Assembly: GCF_003315035.1 (NCBI RefSeq)
Contig: NZ_QNRE01000013.1
Coordinates: 62,001 to 126,000, forward strand
Source: Nocardia puris
GTDB lineage: Bacteria; Actinomycetota; Actinomycetes; Mycobacteriales; Mycobacteriaceae
Length of the DNA stretch: 64,000 nucleotides
Direction: 5' to 3'
Made by a program: the position numbers and the translations under genes. This document shows, piece after piece, positions 1-9,000 of the stretch. The notes under the pieces were generated by a model that was given only the letters and a program-made list of their open reading frames with translations, was not told the origin of the DNA and did not search any database. Each line of letters begins with the position of its first letter. Position 1 is the stretch's first letter.

Positions 1-125
1 GGACCTGGGGAGCGTCTTCCATGAAAGCGAACGGCAAACAATCAGCACTCATACCCGAGGTGAATCGGCAAACAACCCCGAGCGAACCATGACGGGAGCC
101 GAGGTCAGCGAGGTACGGGCCGGGA

Positions 126-1130
126 TCAGAAAGCCGGAGATGCGGTGGAGTCGCGGACCTCCAGGTTCGGGAACAGCACCTCGTGCCGGTCGGCGTCCCG
201 GCCCGCGACCCGCTCCAGCAGCAACGCCACCGCCGTTTCGCCGAGTGCCGGTCCGCACTGGTCGACGCTGGTGAGACGGGGGCGCACGCGGGCGGCCAGA
301 TCTGTGTTGTCGTAACCGACGACCGATATCCGCCCGGGGACGTCCACGCCCAGATCGAAGGCCCGGTCGAGGACGTCGACGGCGAGCAGATCGTTGTTGG
401 TCACGACGGCGGTGGCCCGCCCCCGCAGGATGGCGTCGATCGCTTCGGTTCGGCCCGCGCCGAGCGGGACCGGTCGAGCATCGAGCGGCTCCAGACCGGC
501 GCGCCTGAGCGCTGCCTCGTAGCCACGGCGCCGCGCCAGTGCCGCCGGGCGCCGTGATGCCGAGGCGAACGCGATGTGGCGGTGCCCCAGCCCGATCAGG
601 TGATCGACGGCGAGCCCGATGCCCGCCTCGTCCTCGTTGGCTACCGAATCGAGGCCGGGCGGCGTGTCCTCGGGACGGCCCACCACCACCACCGGCGTCT
701 CTTTCGCGGCGGCGGCCAGTACGGCGTACTCGACACGCGAACTCACCACGACGATGCCTTCCATATTGAGGCCGAGCATGGCGTTGAGGTGTGCGGCCAT
801 CCGGTTCGGATCGCGACGGCCGTTGGCCAGGAAGGTCTCCAGGCCCACGGCCTCCGCCGCGGTCTCGACGCCCAGCGCGACCTCGGTGTGGTACGGGTTG
901 CGCAAGTCGGTGACCAGGACGCCGATCTGACCGGTCCGGCCGCGCACCAACGCTCGCGCCAGCGAGTTGGAGCGGTAGCCGAGTTCGTCGGCCGCCTGCA
1001 CGATACGGGCGCGCGTCGCGTCGCTGACCCCTTCGTCACCGCGCAGGGCAAGGGATACCAGCGATTTCGAGACGCCCACCCGAGCGGCTATGTCGACGAT
1101 CGTCGGGCGGCGCGTTCGGCGGATGGTCAT
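126..1130 (-). CDS. LacI-family transcriptional regulator
   Basis: A 334-residue DNA-binding repressor of the LacI/GalR type. Residues about 8-60 form the HTH and hinge (TIVDIAARVGVSKSLVSLAL), and the rest is a periplasmic-binding-protein-like effector domain (for example IGVLVTDLRNPYHTEVA, then ISVVGYDNTDLA near the C-terminus). Length is normal for the family. The ATG at 1128-1130 has a weak AGGG upstream. The gene is divergent from the HAD/ECF transporter operon starting at 1306, and a perfect palindrome lies between them, so it most likely controls that operon and itself. The effector cannot be read from sequence. Confidence 0.93.
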   Translation of the reverse strand: MTIRRTRRPTIVDIAARVGVSKSLVSLALRGDEGVSDATRARIVQAADELGYRSNSLARALVRGRTGQIGVLVTDLRNPYHTEVALGVETAAEAVGLETFLANGRRDPNRMAAHLNAMLGLNMEGIVVVSSRVEYAVLAAAAKETPVVVVGRPEDTPPGLDSVANEDEAGIGLAVDHLIGLGHRHIAFASASRRPAALARRRGYEAALRRAGLEPLDARPVPLGAGRTEAIDAILRGRATAVVTNNDLLAVDVLDRAFDLGVDVPGRISVVGYDNTDLAARVRPRLTSVDQCGPALGETAVALLLERVAGRDADRHEVLFPNLEVRDSTASPAF

Positions 1131-1189
1131 AGCCCTATCTTGGCGATCCCTCGCGCGCGGCGTGCGGGAGCCCGGCCGCGCCGACGGCT

Positions 1190-1205
1190 ACTGGAACGTT
1201 CCAGT
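1190..1205. promoter_or_regulatory. Probable LacI-family operator (perfect 16-bp palindrome)
   Basis: ACTGGAACGTTCCAGT is a perfect palindrome with a central CG, the usual form of LacI/GalR-family operators. It sits in the 175-bp gap between the divergent regulator (start 1130) and the HAD/ECF operon (start 1306). Assignment to this regulator is by position and symmetry only. Confidence 0.75.
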
Positions 1206-1305
1206 CGGGTTCACTCCTCGTCTACAGGAGTCCCCCTTTCCGTTCAGAGAACGGCTCCACGCTCGTCAAGTCCCAGCCCACGAACACATCTGGAGTAACG
1301 CCACC

Positions 1306-2991
1306 ATGACTTCGGGCCCACCCCTGCACTCCCCCGCGCTCGATGCGGAGCCGGTGCCGAACGCGCTGCGCGTGCGACCGGCCGCGCTGCTGCTGGACTT
1401 CGGCGGGGTGGTCTTCGAGACCCGCAAGCGCCCGGAAGGCCTGCGTGACGCGGCCGCCCTGGTGTGTACCGAGCTGCGCCGGGCGGGCCACGCGCTCGAC
1501 CCGGAGCGCGTGCACGCCTCGCTGGCCGCGGGGCTGGCCGCACTCCGCCACTGGAAGCACGCCATGAGTCGCACCCGCGAACCCGCGGAGCTGACCCATC
1601 GTGCGCTGTGGGAGGACTTCCTGCTCGCCGATCAGCCCGCATCGATCCGGGCGAGGGCCGCGGGCGATGCGCTGCACCTCATGGCCGCGATCAATCCGCT
1701 GCTCAACGATCACGAAGTGCGGCCCGGCGTGCGCGACTTGCTGAGCACAGCACGGGATCTCGGCATTCCGGTCGGCATCGTCAGCAACGCCCATTCCGGC
1801 CTGGCGCATCGCCGGCTCCTGCGCCAGTTCGGGCTCGCCGATCTCCTCGCGGTCCAGCTCTATTCCGACGAGGCGGGCATCCGCAAGCCCCACCCCGGCA
1901 TGATGCACCGCGCCGCCGCCGCGCTGGCGACGACGCCGGACCGGTGCTGGTATGTCGGCGACACCCAGGATCGGGACGTGCAATCCGGACGCCGGGCCGG
2001 GGTGGGCGCGGTGATACTCACCCGGAGCAAGCACACCGACAGCCCGCCCTTCGCCGTGGTGGAGCGTCCCGATGCGATCTTCGACACGCCGGAGCAGCTG
2101 CTCCCCCTGCTCCTCGAAGCGCGGCCCGGACCACAGACGCCACCGCGACCGGTGTCACCCCGGCGGCCGGGTACGCCGAAAGCGCTGCTGCTCGACCAGG
2201 GCGGTGTCCTGACCTCGTCGGTGAAGACACCGCAGGCGATCGCCGGTTTCGCCACCGAGGTCGCGATTCGGCTGCGCGCCGCCGGACATGCGGTCCCCGA
2301 TCACCAGATGGTCGCGGCACTCGACCACGCGCGCCGCGCCTACCAGGCCGGCAAGCGAACCGAGCGGATCGGTGACCGCTACCCCGAGGTCACCCCGGCG
2401 AAGTTCTGGGGCGAGTTCGTCGCACCGCACCTGCCCGCGACGGCGCGCGACTGGCTCCTGGCCGAATCGACGGAACTCACCTTCGGCTACGCCCAGGCCA
2501 AGAGCAGCTGCCAGGTGCGCGACGGCGTGTCCGAACTGCTGGCCTGGTGCCGGGAAGCGGCGATCCCGGTGGCGATCGTGTCGAACACGATCTGCGGCCG
2601 CAGCGGGCGCCGTCGCCTGCGCGAGGCCGGCGTCATCGAACTGATCGGCGCGTTCGCCTATTCCGACGAAGTCGGCTACCGCAAACCCGATCCCGCGCTG
2701 GTGCTCGCCGCCACCCGGGCACTCGGCGTCGACCCGGCCGACTGCTGGTTCGTCGGCGACAAGCCCTGGCGCGACGTAGCCGCGGCCCGGGCCGCGGGTG
2801 TCGGCACGGCGGTCGTCGTGCGCGGCGGCGCGCCCGCGGACGACGCGCTCGCCGACGGGCTCGCCGCCGATCGGCCCGATCTGCTGCTCGACTCGATCAC
2901 CGCGGTGCACGAAGCGTTGCGCGCCGCGATCGAAGGCTCACCGGCCACCGCTGTTCCCGCTCGACCCACCAGTGCAGAAAGTCAGTCATGA
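1306..2991 (+). CDS. Double HAD-like hydrolase (two tandem HAD domains)
   Basis: A 561-residue cytosolic protein made of two complete HAD phosphatase-like domains. Domain 1 carries motif I LLLDFGGVV, motif II GIVSNAHSG, motif III IRKPHP and motif IV CWYVGDTQDRD. Domain 2 repeats the set with LLLDQGGVL, AIVSNT, YRKPDP and CWFVGDKPWRD. In both, the second Asp of motif I (DxD) is Gly, as in YihX-like and related HADs, so the reaction could be phosphatase or another HAD chemistry. I chose the ATG at 1306, where homology begins; the open frame extends upstream without HAD features. The stop overlaps the next gene (ATGA), and it is first in an ECF transporter operon, so it probably acts on the imported compound. 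Confidence 0.85.
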   Translation: MTSGPPLHSPALDAEPVPNALRVRPAALLLDFGGVVFETRKRPEGLRDAAALVCTELRRAGHALDPERVHASLAAGLAALRHWKHAMSRTREPAELTHRALWEDFLLADQPASIRARAAGDALHLMAAINPLLNDHEVRPGVRDLLSTARDLGIPVGIVSNAHSGLAHRRLLRQFGLADLLAVQLYSDEAGIRKPHPGMMHRAAAALATTPDRCWYVGDTQDRDVQSGRRAGVGAVILTRSKHTDSPPFAVVERPDAIFDTPEQLLPLLLEARPGPQTPPRPVSPRRPGTPKALLLDQGGVLTSSVKTPQAIAGFATEVAIRLRAAGHAVPDHQMVAALDHARRAYQAGKRTERIGDRYPEVTPAKFWGEFVAPHLPATARDWLLAESTELTFGYAQAKSSCQVRDGVSELLAWCREAAIPVAIVSNTICGRSGRRRLREAGVIELIGAFAYSDEVGYRKPDPALVLAATRALGVDPADCWFVGDKPWRDVAAARAAGVGTAVVVRGGAPADDALADGLAADRPDLLLDSITAVHEALRAAIEGSPATAVPARPTSAESQS

Positions 2992-3884
2992 GTGACATCT
3001 CCGCCCGTTCCCGCACCGTGCCGCGTCCCCAGGACATGACGTCCTCGCAGAAGCTGATGGTGTTCGTCCTGTCGATGACGCTGTTCGGGCTCGCCAACAT
3101 CCTCACCGAGGTGCTGCCCGAGTTCCGGGTCGGCCCGGTCGAGCTGTCGGTCTCCTACCTGGCATTCGTCCCGGTCGTGATGGTCAGCTTGTTCAACCCG
3201 CTCTACGCCGCGCTCGGCGCGCCCCTCGGTGAGATCGTCTTCGTCGATCTCCTGATGGGCAACTTCTCCGGAATCGGCGAGGTGGAAGGCTACCTCCAGC
3301 TCGCCCTCGGTTTGTACGTCGCGGGCTCGCTGGTGCGCGATCCCCGCCGCAAGTGGCAGGTCGCCACCGCCGCCATGGTCGCGGTCGCGATCGACAAGGG
3401 CATCGGCGGCCTGGTCGACATCACCAAGGTCTGGGTCGGTGTGGAGGACGCCGAATACGTGGAGGGCCTGCCGGAATCGATTCTGCTGCTGGAAGGTTTC
3501 GCCTTCGCGTCGGACTTCCTCATCAGCGGTGTCGTGTTCGGCGCGATCCCGGCCGCGTATCTGGCGGCGCGTCTGTACGGCAAGATCGAACCCCTCATGG
3601 GCATGCGGCCCCGCGATCCCGCGGAGCCGCTGGCCGGGCGGGCCCGCCCGAGCGCCGCGTTCATCGGTCTCGGGATCCTCCTGATGCTCGGCTCGGCGTT
3701 CTTCGCGTTGCTGGAAGCGGCGGACGTGCAGTTCGGCGTCTGGGAACCGGACTTCCTCGACGAGTACGGACCGAACTTCCTGTGGGTCGGCGTCGCGGCC
3801 GCGCTGCTCGTATTCGGTGGGATCGTCGTCGCCGCGCGGGCTGTGGCACGCGAGAACAGGCCGGAACGGGAGACCGATCAGTGA
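2988..3884 (+). CDS. Membrane protein, probable ECF transporter S component
   Basis: A 298-residue integral membrane protein with about six hydrophobic segments (starting around VFVLSMTLFGLANIL and YLAFVPVVMVSLFNPLYAALG). It should be the substrate-capturing (S) subunit of an energy-coupling factor transporter. The assignment rests mainly on position: it lies between an ATG overlap with the HAD gene and a GTGA overlap with the fused ATPase gene, which is followed by a T component. The family and substrate are not recognisable. It is longer than most S components (about 180-220), with a polar loop and an extra C-terminal pair of hydrophobic segments after residue about 220. Confidence 0.72.
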   Translation: MSDISARSRTVPRPQDMTSSQKLMVFVLSMTLFGLANILTEVLPEFRVGPVELSVSYLAFVPVVMVSLFNPLYAALGAPLGEIVFVDLLMGNFSGIGEVEGYLQLALGLYVAGSLVRDPRRKWQVATAAMVAVAIDKGIGGLVDITKVWVGVEDAEYVEGLPESILLLEGFAFASDFLISGVVFGAIPAAYLAARLYGKIEPLMGMRPRDPAEPLAGRARPSAAFIGLGILLMLGSAFFALLEAADVQFGVWEPDFLDEYGPNFLWVGVAAALLVFGGIVVAARAVARENRPERETDQ

Positions 3885-5611
3885 CCGACGTGATCCGGGT
3901 GGAGGGATTGTCCTTCCAGTACCCCGGTGCGGAGCAGACGAGTCTGACCGGGGTGGATCTCGCGATAGAGCGCGGTGATTTCGTGGCGGTCGTCGGGAGC
4001 AACGGCTCGGGCAAAACGACGCTGTGCAAGAGCTTCAACGGGCTGATACCGCATTTCTGGTCGGGTGAGTTCAGCGGCAAGGTCACCGTCGACGGCGTCG
4101 ACACCCTCGACGCCTCGGTCGCGGCGCTCTCGCATCGCGTCGGGTACGTGTACCAGGACTTCGGCAATCAGCTGGTCCGGCCCTCGGTGCGCGACGACGT
4201 CTGCTTCGGCCCGCTCAATTTCGGATTGCCCGACTTCCGGGCCAGGGCCGAAGACGCCATGCGGCTGCTGGGCATCGACCACCTCGCGCCCCGCTACATC
4301 TGGGAACTGTCGGGCGGGCAGCAGCACTTGACCGCCCTCGCCGGTGTGCTGGCCATGGAACCGGCGGTCATCGTGGTGGACGAACCGGTCGCCGAACTCG
4401 ACCCGGCACGGGCGGAGGAGACCTACCGGATATTGGCGCGCGTGAATGCCGAACGCGGAACCACCATCGTGGTCATCGAGCATCACGCTGAGTTCATCGC
4501 CCGGTACGCCCGCAGCGTCGTGCTCATGGCCGATGGCGCGGTGCGGTGGCATCTGCCGGTGCGCGAAGCACTCTCGCGCACCGGTGAGCTGGCCGGGCAC
4601 GGAATCCCGGCCCCGCAGATCGTGTCCGCCGTCGCGCGGCTCGCACCCGAGGCCGAGGTGCCGCTCACCATCGAGGAGGCGCGCGACGCCCTCGTCGCCG
4701 CGGGCCGGAGACCCGTCGCGGGACGTACGACCGAAGCCGCGGCTACGACCGAAGCCGCGGCCGGAACCTCGGCGAGCGATCCGGTGGTGGCCACGCTGAC
4801 GGGGGTCGGTCACGGGTACCGCGATGTCCACGGCGCGCGGTCGGCGGTCCTCGACGAGGTGAGCCTGAGCCTGCGCGCGGGCGAACGCGTCGCCGTGGTC
4901 GGATCCAACGGGGCGGGCAAGTCGACGCTGCTGCGGCTGCTCACCGGAATCATCGTCCCTCGCACGGGGACCGTCGAGGTCAATGGTGTGGACACCCGTT
5001 CGGTCCGGCCGGCGGAGCTTGCCGAGCACGTGTGCTATCTGTATCAGCATCCGGAGCAGATGTTCCTGAAGGACTCCGTGCGCCAGGAGATCTCGATGTT
5101 CCCGGCCCAGCGCGGGCGCCCCGGCACCGCCGAGCTGGTGGATCGGGTCCTGCGTCAACTGCGGCTCACCGAACTCGCCGAACGCGACGGGCGAACGCTG
5201 TCCGGTGGCCAGCAGCGCCGCGTGACGCTCGGCATCGGACTGGCGATGAGCCCCTCGCTGCTGCTGCTCGACGAACCCACCTCCAGCCTGGACGTGAGCA
5301 CCCGCCACGATGTCACCGCCATGCTGGACACCCTCTCCGAGCACATCCGATGTGTGATGGTGGCCACCCACGACATGCAATTGGTGGCCGAGTGGGCGAC
5401 CAGGGTGCTGGTGCTCGACGGCGGCCGCGTCGTCGCCGACACCACGCCCGCCGCGCTGTTCGACACTCCTGAGCTCACCGAGGCGGTGCGGCTGATCCCC
5501 CCGCAGATCAGTCTGCTGGGCAGGTCGCTCGGCATGAGCCCGCCACCGCTGTCGGTGGATGCCCTCGTCGCCGCCTGCTCGCCCGCCGACCTGATCGGAA
5601 CCACGACGTGA
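3881..5611 (+). CDS. ECF transporter fused A1-A2 ATPase
   Basis: A 576-residue protein with two ABC ATPase domains in one chain, as in YkoD/EcfA fusions. Domain 1 has Walker A GSNGSGKTT, signature LSGGQQ and Walker B VIVVDEPVAELDP. Domain 2 has GSNGAGKST, LSGGQQRR and LLLLDEPTSSLDV. A linker rich in Ala/Thr (about residues 275-305) separates them and contains a short repeat encoding TTEAAA twice. The GTG start at 3881 overlaps the previous stop by four bases and is the first codon consistent with the ATPase fold. It powers the transporter formed with the flanking S and T subunits. Confidence 0.93.
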   Translation: MTDVIRVEGLSFQYPGAEQTSLTGVDLAIERGDFVAVVGSNGSGKTTLCKSFNGLIPHFWSGEFSGKVTVDGVDTLDASVAALSHRVGYVYQDFGNQLVRPSVRDDVCFGPLNFGLPDFRARAEDAMRLLGIDHLAPRYIWELSGGQQHLTALAGVLAMEPAVIVVDEPVAELDPARAEETYRILARVNAERGTTIVVIEHHAEFIARYARSVVLMADGAVRWHLPVREALSRTGELAGHGIPAPQIVSAVARLAPEAEVPLTIEEARDALVAAGRRPVAGRTTEAAATTEAAAGTSASDPVVATLTGVGHGYRDVHGARSAVLDEVSLSLRAGERVAVVGSNGAGKSTLLRLLTGIIVPRTGTVEVNGVDTRSVRPAELAEHVCYLYQHPEQMFLKDSVRQEISMFPAQRGRPGTAELVDRVLRQLRLTELAERDGRTLSGGQQRRVTLGIGLAMSPSLLLLDEPTSSLDVSTRHDVTAMLDTLSEHIRCVMVATHDMQLVAEWATRVLVLDGGRVVADTTPAALFDTPELTEAVRLIPPQISLLGRSLGMSPPPLSVDALVAACSPADLIGTTT

Positions 5612-6441
5612 ACCGGAAACCACGCGATGTCCTGTCGGTGGAGTGGGTCAAGCTCGAGCTCCTCCGCACCGCCTACGCCACCCGCGGCGGTCTGCTCTCG
5701 CGCCGCGATCCGCGGGTGGTGCTGTGCTGGTACCTGGTGTTCGCGGTGGTGCCGTGGCTGACGCACAATATCGTCACGCTCGGGGCGCTGTTCGCCCTCA
5801 CCGCGGTAATGGTGCTGCTCAGCCGGGTCGGCCCCCTGGTGCTGGGGCTGTTCACCTTCGGCCTCGTCATGGAGAGCGTCTACTTGTTCGCCGCGGCATG
5901 GTTGTTCGACGGCGATCTGCGCACCATCATGTCGCTGCTCACCCTCACGTTGAAGCTGGGCGTCATCTCCCTGGCGAGCATGGCGGCGTTCGTCTCGCTG
6001 GATCCGGAGAAGCTGTCCAACGCTCTGGTCAGCCTGCACGCGCCGCCGCTGCTCAGTTTCGGCGTGAGCTACGGCTACCGCATGCTGCCGGTCATGATGG
6101 ACGAGTTCAACACCATCATCGACGGCTATCGGCTCCGCTCGGCGCCGCCGGCCCGCCGCGGCATCCTGGGCTGGCGCTCCCTGCACCACCTCGCGATGAT
6201 GCTGGTGCGCAGCTTCTACCCGATGATGCTCAACACCGCCAAGCGCACTCGAACCACGGTGGAAGCCCTGGAAACACGTGGTTTCACATTCGCCGGTGAG
6301 AGCGCGCTGGGGCGCGAGATCCGGTTGAGCGGACTCCGGGTGGGGCCGGCGGACATCGCGTTGGTCATGGTCACGACGGTGCTCCTCGTCAGTGCCTTCG
6401 TGCTCGGCGGCCAGTTCCCGGTCTACTCCCGGAACTTCTGA
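5608..6441 (+). CDS. ECF transporter T component (EcfT-like permease)
   Basis: A 277-residue membrane protein of the CbiQ/EcfT family. It has several transmembrane helices and the conserved cytoplasmic coupling region near residues 170-230, with the family motif neighbourhood FYPMMLNTAKRTRTTVEALETRGF. The T subunit joins the ATPase to the S component. GTG start overlapping the ATPase stop (GTGA). It is the last gene of the operon and is convergent with the LysR gene 50 bp further on. Confidence 0.92.
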   Translation: MNRKPRDVLSVEWVKLELLRTAYATRGGLLSRRDPRVVLCWYLVFAVVPWLTHNIVTLGALFALTAVMVLLSRVGPLVLGLFTFGLVMESVYLFAAAWLFDGDLRTIMSLLTLTLKLGVISLASMAAFVSLDPEKLSNALVSLHAPPLLSFGVSYGYRMLPVMMDEFNTIIDGYRLRSAPPARRGILGWRSLHHLAMMLVRSFYPMMLNTAKRTRTTVEALETRGFTFAGESALGREIRLSGLRVGPADIALVMVTTVLLVSAFVLGGQFPVYSRNF

Positions 6442-6490
6442 CAGATGCCGAGACGGGTCCTGGCGGCGCGGGCCGAGTGGCCGCGGCGAC

Positions 6491-7417
6491 TCAGCGATCC
6501 AACCCCAGCAGAACGTCGTGCAAGTCGTCGACGCGGGCGCGGATGCCGTCGAGGACCACGCCCACCTCGGGGCGGCGCAGGGTTTCGGCGCGGGCGACCA
6601 TCCAGTAGGTGAGCCCGACGGTGACCTGGTCGGGCAGGACGCGGACCAGGTCGGGGTGGCGGTCGGCCATGAAGCAGGGCAGCAGGCCGATGCCCGCGGC
6701 GGCGCGGGTGGCTTCGACGTGCACGAAAACGTTGGTGGAGGTGACGGATTCGCGCATCGGCGGGGTGAAGCGCGCGGCCAGGTCGAGGGCCTTGACCTGG
6801 AGCATGGCGTCGATGAAGTAGACGAAGGAGTGGCGGGCGAGTTCGGCCTCGGTCCGCGGGAATCCGTGGCGGCGTAGGTAGTCGGGCGCGGCGTACAGGC
6901 CCAGGCAGTAGTCGGCGAGCCGTTCGGCCCGCGCCCGCGGCACGTCGGGCTGGCCGACCACGATCTCGATGTCCTGGCTCGACCGCTGCTGGGAGGCGCG
7001 GCGCTGGGTCGAGACGATCTCCACCTGGATCTCCGGATGTTCCCGCTGCACCTCGGCGGCGGCGGGCGCCGCGACGTAAGCGCTGAACCCGTCGGTGGCG
7101 GCGATCCGCACCACGCCCCGCAGCACCGGCGGCCCGGCCGGATCGGCGGCGAGCGAGCGCACCGCCGATTCGACCGCCTCGGCGGCGGTGAGCGCGGCGC
7201 GCCCCAGATCGGTGAGCTCCCAGCCGCCGGTGACGCGGGTGAGCACGCGCCCGCCGAGCGTCGCCTCCAGCGCGGCGATGCGCCGGGAGATCGTCGTGTG
7301 GTTGATGCCCAGCTCGGCCGCGGCCGTGACGAACCGCCCGGAACGCCCGACCGCGAGCAGGACGAGCAGATCGTCGGCGCTGGGCGGGCGCGCGGACCCG
7401 GGCGAACTCGCGGACAT
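6491..7417 (-). CDS. LysR-family transcriptional regulator
   Basis: A 308-residue LysR-type regulator. The N-terminal HTH includes DDLLVLLAVGRSGRF and ELGINHTTISRRIAALE; an effector-binding domain follows. I place the start at the ATG at 7415-7417 because the protein from there matches the family; the frame is open about 60 codons upstream with no LysR features. The start codon lies inside a near-perfect inverted repeat, which suggests autorepression. It is divergent from the 3-hydroxybutyrate operon and is its likely regulator; the co-inducer is inferred, not seen. Confidence 0.92.
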   Translation of the reverse strand: MSASSPGSARPPSADDLLVLLAVGRSGRFVTAAAELGINHTTISRRIAALEATLGGRVLTRVTGGWELTDLGRAALTAAEAVESAVRSLAADPAGPPVLRGVVRIAATDGFSAYVAAPAAAEVQREHPEIQVEIVSTQRRASQQRSSQDIEIVVGQPDVPRARAERLADYCLGLYAAPDYLRRHGFPRTEAELARHSFVYFIDAMLQVKALDLAARFTPPMRESVTSTNVFVHVEATRAAAGIGLLPCFMADRHPDLVRVLPDQVTVGLTYWMVARAETLRRPEVGVVLDGIRARVDDLHDVLLGLDR

Positions 7418-7441
7418 ATCTGCATTCTCGCAGATATGTCC
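7412..7441. promoter_or_regulatory. Inverted repeat over the lysR start, probable LysR binding site
   Basis: Twelve-base arms GGACATATCTGC and GCAGATATGTCC separated by six bases form a perfect inverted repeat. The left arm contains the start codon of the LysR gene, and the repeat lies about 115 bp upstream of the permease gene. The low-GC core of this repeat stands out from the surrounding sequence. Confidence 0.75.
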
Positions 7442-7554
7442 TGCACATCTGGCCATTGCATGGGCGTAAATGCGCACCGATACTCGATCCGAGATAGACG
7501 TGTCGCCGATCACATTCGATCGGCGACCGTGGTTCGGATCACGAGGAGAGCAGG

Positions 7555-9000
7555 ATGCGCGCGCAGAACGCACCGGGGCGTAGCGGCGAGCCGGCAACGG
7601 CGCCGACCGGATTACGGCGGGTGGTGACCGCCTCCATGGCGGGCACCGTCGTGGAGTGGTACGAGTTCTTCCTCTACGGCACGGCCGCGACCCTGGTGTT
7701 CAGCAAGATCTTCTTCGCCGAGGGCACCAGCGAGCTCGACGCCATCCTGGCCGCGTTCGTCACCTACGCCGTCGGATTCGCCGCCCGCCCGCTCGGCGGC
7801 ATCGTCTTCGGCCACTTCGGCGACCGGTACGGCCGCAAGAAGCTGCTCCAATTCAGCCTGCTCCTGGTCGGCGGCGCGACCTTCCTGATGGGCTGCCTGC
7901 CCACCTTCGGCCAGATCGGCTACTGGGCGCCGACCCTGCTGGTGCTGCTGCGCTTCATCCAGGGCTTCGCGGTGGGCGGTGAATGGGGCGGCGCGGTGCT
8001 GCTGGTCGCCGAGCACAGCCCGAACCGCAGCCGCGGATTCTGGGCCAGCTGGCCGCAGGCGGGCGTGCCGATGGGCAACCTGCTGGCCACGCTGGTGCTG
8101 CTGGCGCTCACCTCCACCCTGTCGGAGGCGGCGTTCCTGAGCTGGGGCTGGCGGGTCGCGTTCTGGCTGTCGGCGGTGGTCGTGCTGGTCGGCTACTACG
8201 TCCGGACGAAGGTCACCGACGCGCCGATCTTCGTGGAGGCCCAGCAGCAGGCCGAGCGGGCCAAGGCGAGCTCGTTCAGCGTGGTGGAGGTGCTGAAGCG
8301 GTATCCCCGTGGCGTTTTCACCGCGATGGGCCTGCGCTTCGGCGAGAACATCATGTACTACCTGGTGGTCACGTTCACCATCACCTACCTGAAAGTCCAG
8401 GTGGGCGTGGACACTTCGGTGATCCTGTGGTGGTTGCTGGCGGCGCACGCGGTGCACTTCTTCGCGATCCCGCTGGCCGGGCGGCTCAGCGACAAGATCG
8501 GGCGGCGGCCGGTGTACCTGGCGGGCGCGATCACGGCGGGCTCCTGGGGCTTCTTCGCCTTCCCGATGATGGACAGCGGGCACAACGCCGTCATCATGGC
8601 GGCGATCATCATCGGCCTGGTCTTCCATGCGCTCATGTACGCGTCGCAGCCGGCGATCATGGCCGAGATGTTCCCGACCCGGATGCGGTATTCCGGTGTG
8701 TCCCTGGGCTATCAGGTCACCTCCATCGTGGCGGGCTCGCTGGCGCCGATCATCGCGGTGCGCCTGCTGGACTCGTTCGACTCGGCGGTGCCGATCGCCT
8801 GGTACCTGGCCGCGGCGTGCGCGGTGACGGCGATCGCGGTGATCGTCGCCCGGGAGACCCGCGGCGTCGATCTCACCGACGTGGACGAGGCCGACGCGGC
8901 CGCGCTGGCCTCGGGACAAACGCCCGCCGCGGTGACGACAGCCAGTGCGGCCCAGCGCGATTCGGCCCGGCGCGATGCGGCGCAGGTGAGCGTCGAATGA
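7555..9000 (+). CDS. MHS-family MFS transporter, probable 3-hydroxybutyrate/carboxylate permease
   Basis: A 481-residue, twelve-helix permease of the metabolite:H+ symporter group (KgtP/ShiA/ProP relatives). The opening GTVVEWYEFFLYGTAATLVF, the loop GHFGDRYGRKKLL and the central GRLSDKIGRRPVYL are hallmark MHS sequences. Its stop overlaps the start of the 3-hydroxybutyrate dehydrogenase gene, and acetoacetyl-CoA synthetase follows, so import of 3-hydroxybutyrate or a similar short carboxylate is the natural reading. Substrate is inferred from the operon. The last 40 residues are an Ala-rich polar tail. Confidence 0.9.
   Translation: MRAQNAPGRSGEPATAPTGLRRVVTASMAGTVVEWYEFFLYGTAATLVFSKIFFAEGTSELDAILAAFVTYAVGFAARPLGGIVFGHFGDRYGRKKLLQFSLLLVGGATFLMGCLPTFGQIGYWAPTLLVLLRFIQGFAVGGEWGGAVLLVAEHSPNRSRGFWASWPQAGVPMGNLLATLVLLALTSTLSEAAFLSWGWRVAFWLSAVVVLVGYYVRTKVTDAPIFVEAQQQAERAKASSFSVVEVLKRYPRGVFTAMGLRFGENIMYYLVVTFTITYLKVQVGVDTSVILWWLLAAHAVHFFAIPLAGRLSDKIGRRPVYLAGAITAGSWGFFAFPMMDSGHNAVIMAAIIIGLVFHALMYASQPAIMAEMFPTRMRYSGVSLGYQVTSIVAGSLAPIIAVRLLDSFDSAVPIAWYLAAACAVTAIAVIVARETRGVDLTDVDEADAAALASGQTPAAVTTASAAQRDSARRDAAQVSVE

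Noticed and set aside
1..125. Duplicate CGGCAAACAA at 31-40 and 67-76
   Set aside because: Two short copies only, at the window edge; no gene or palindrome could be tied to them.
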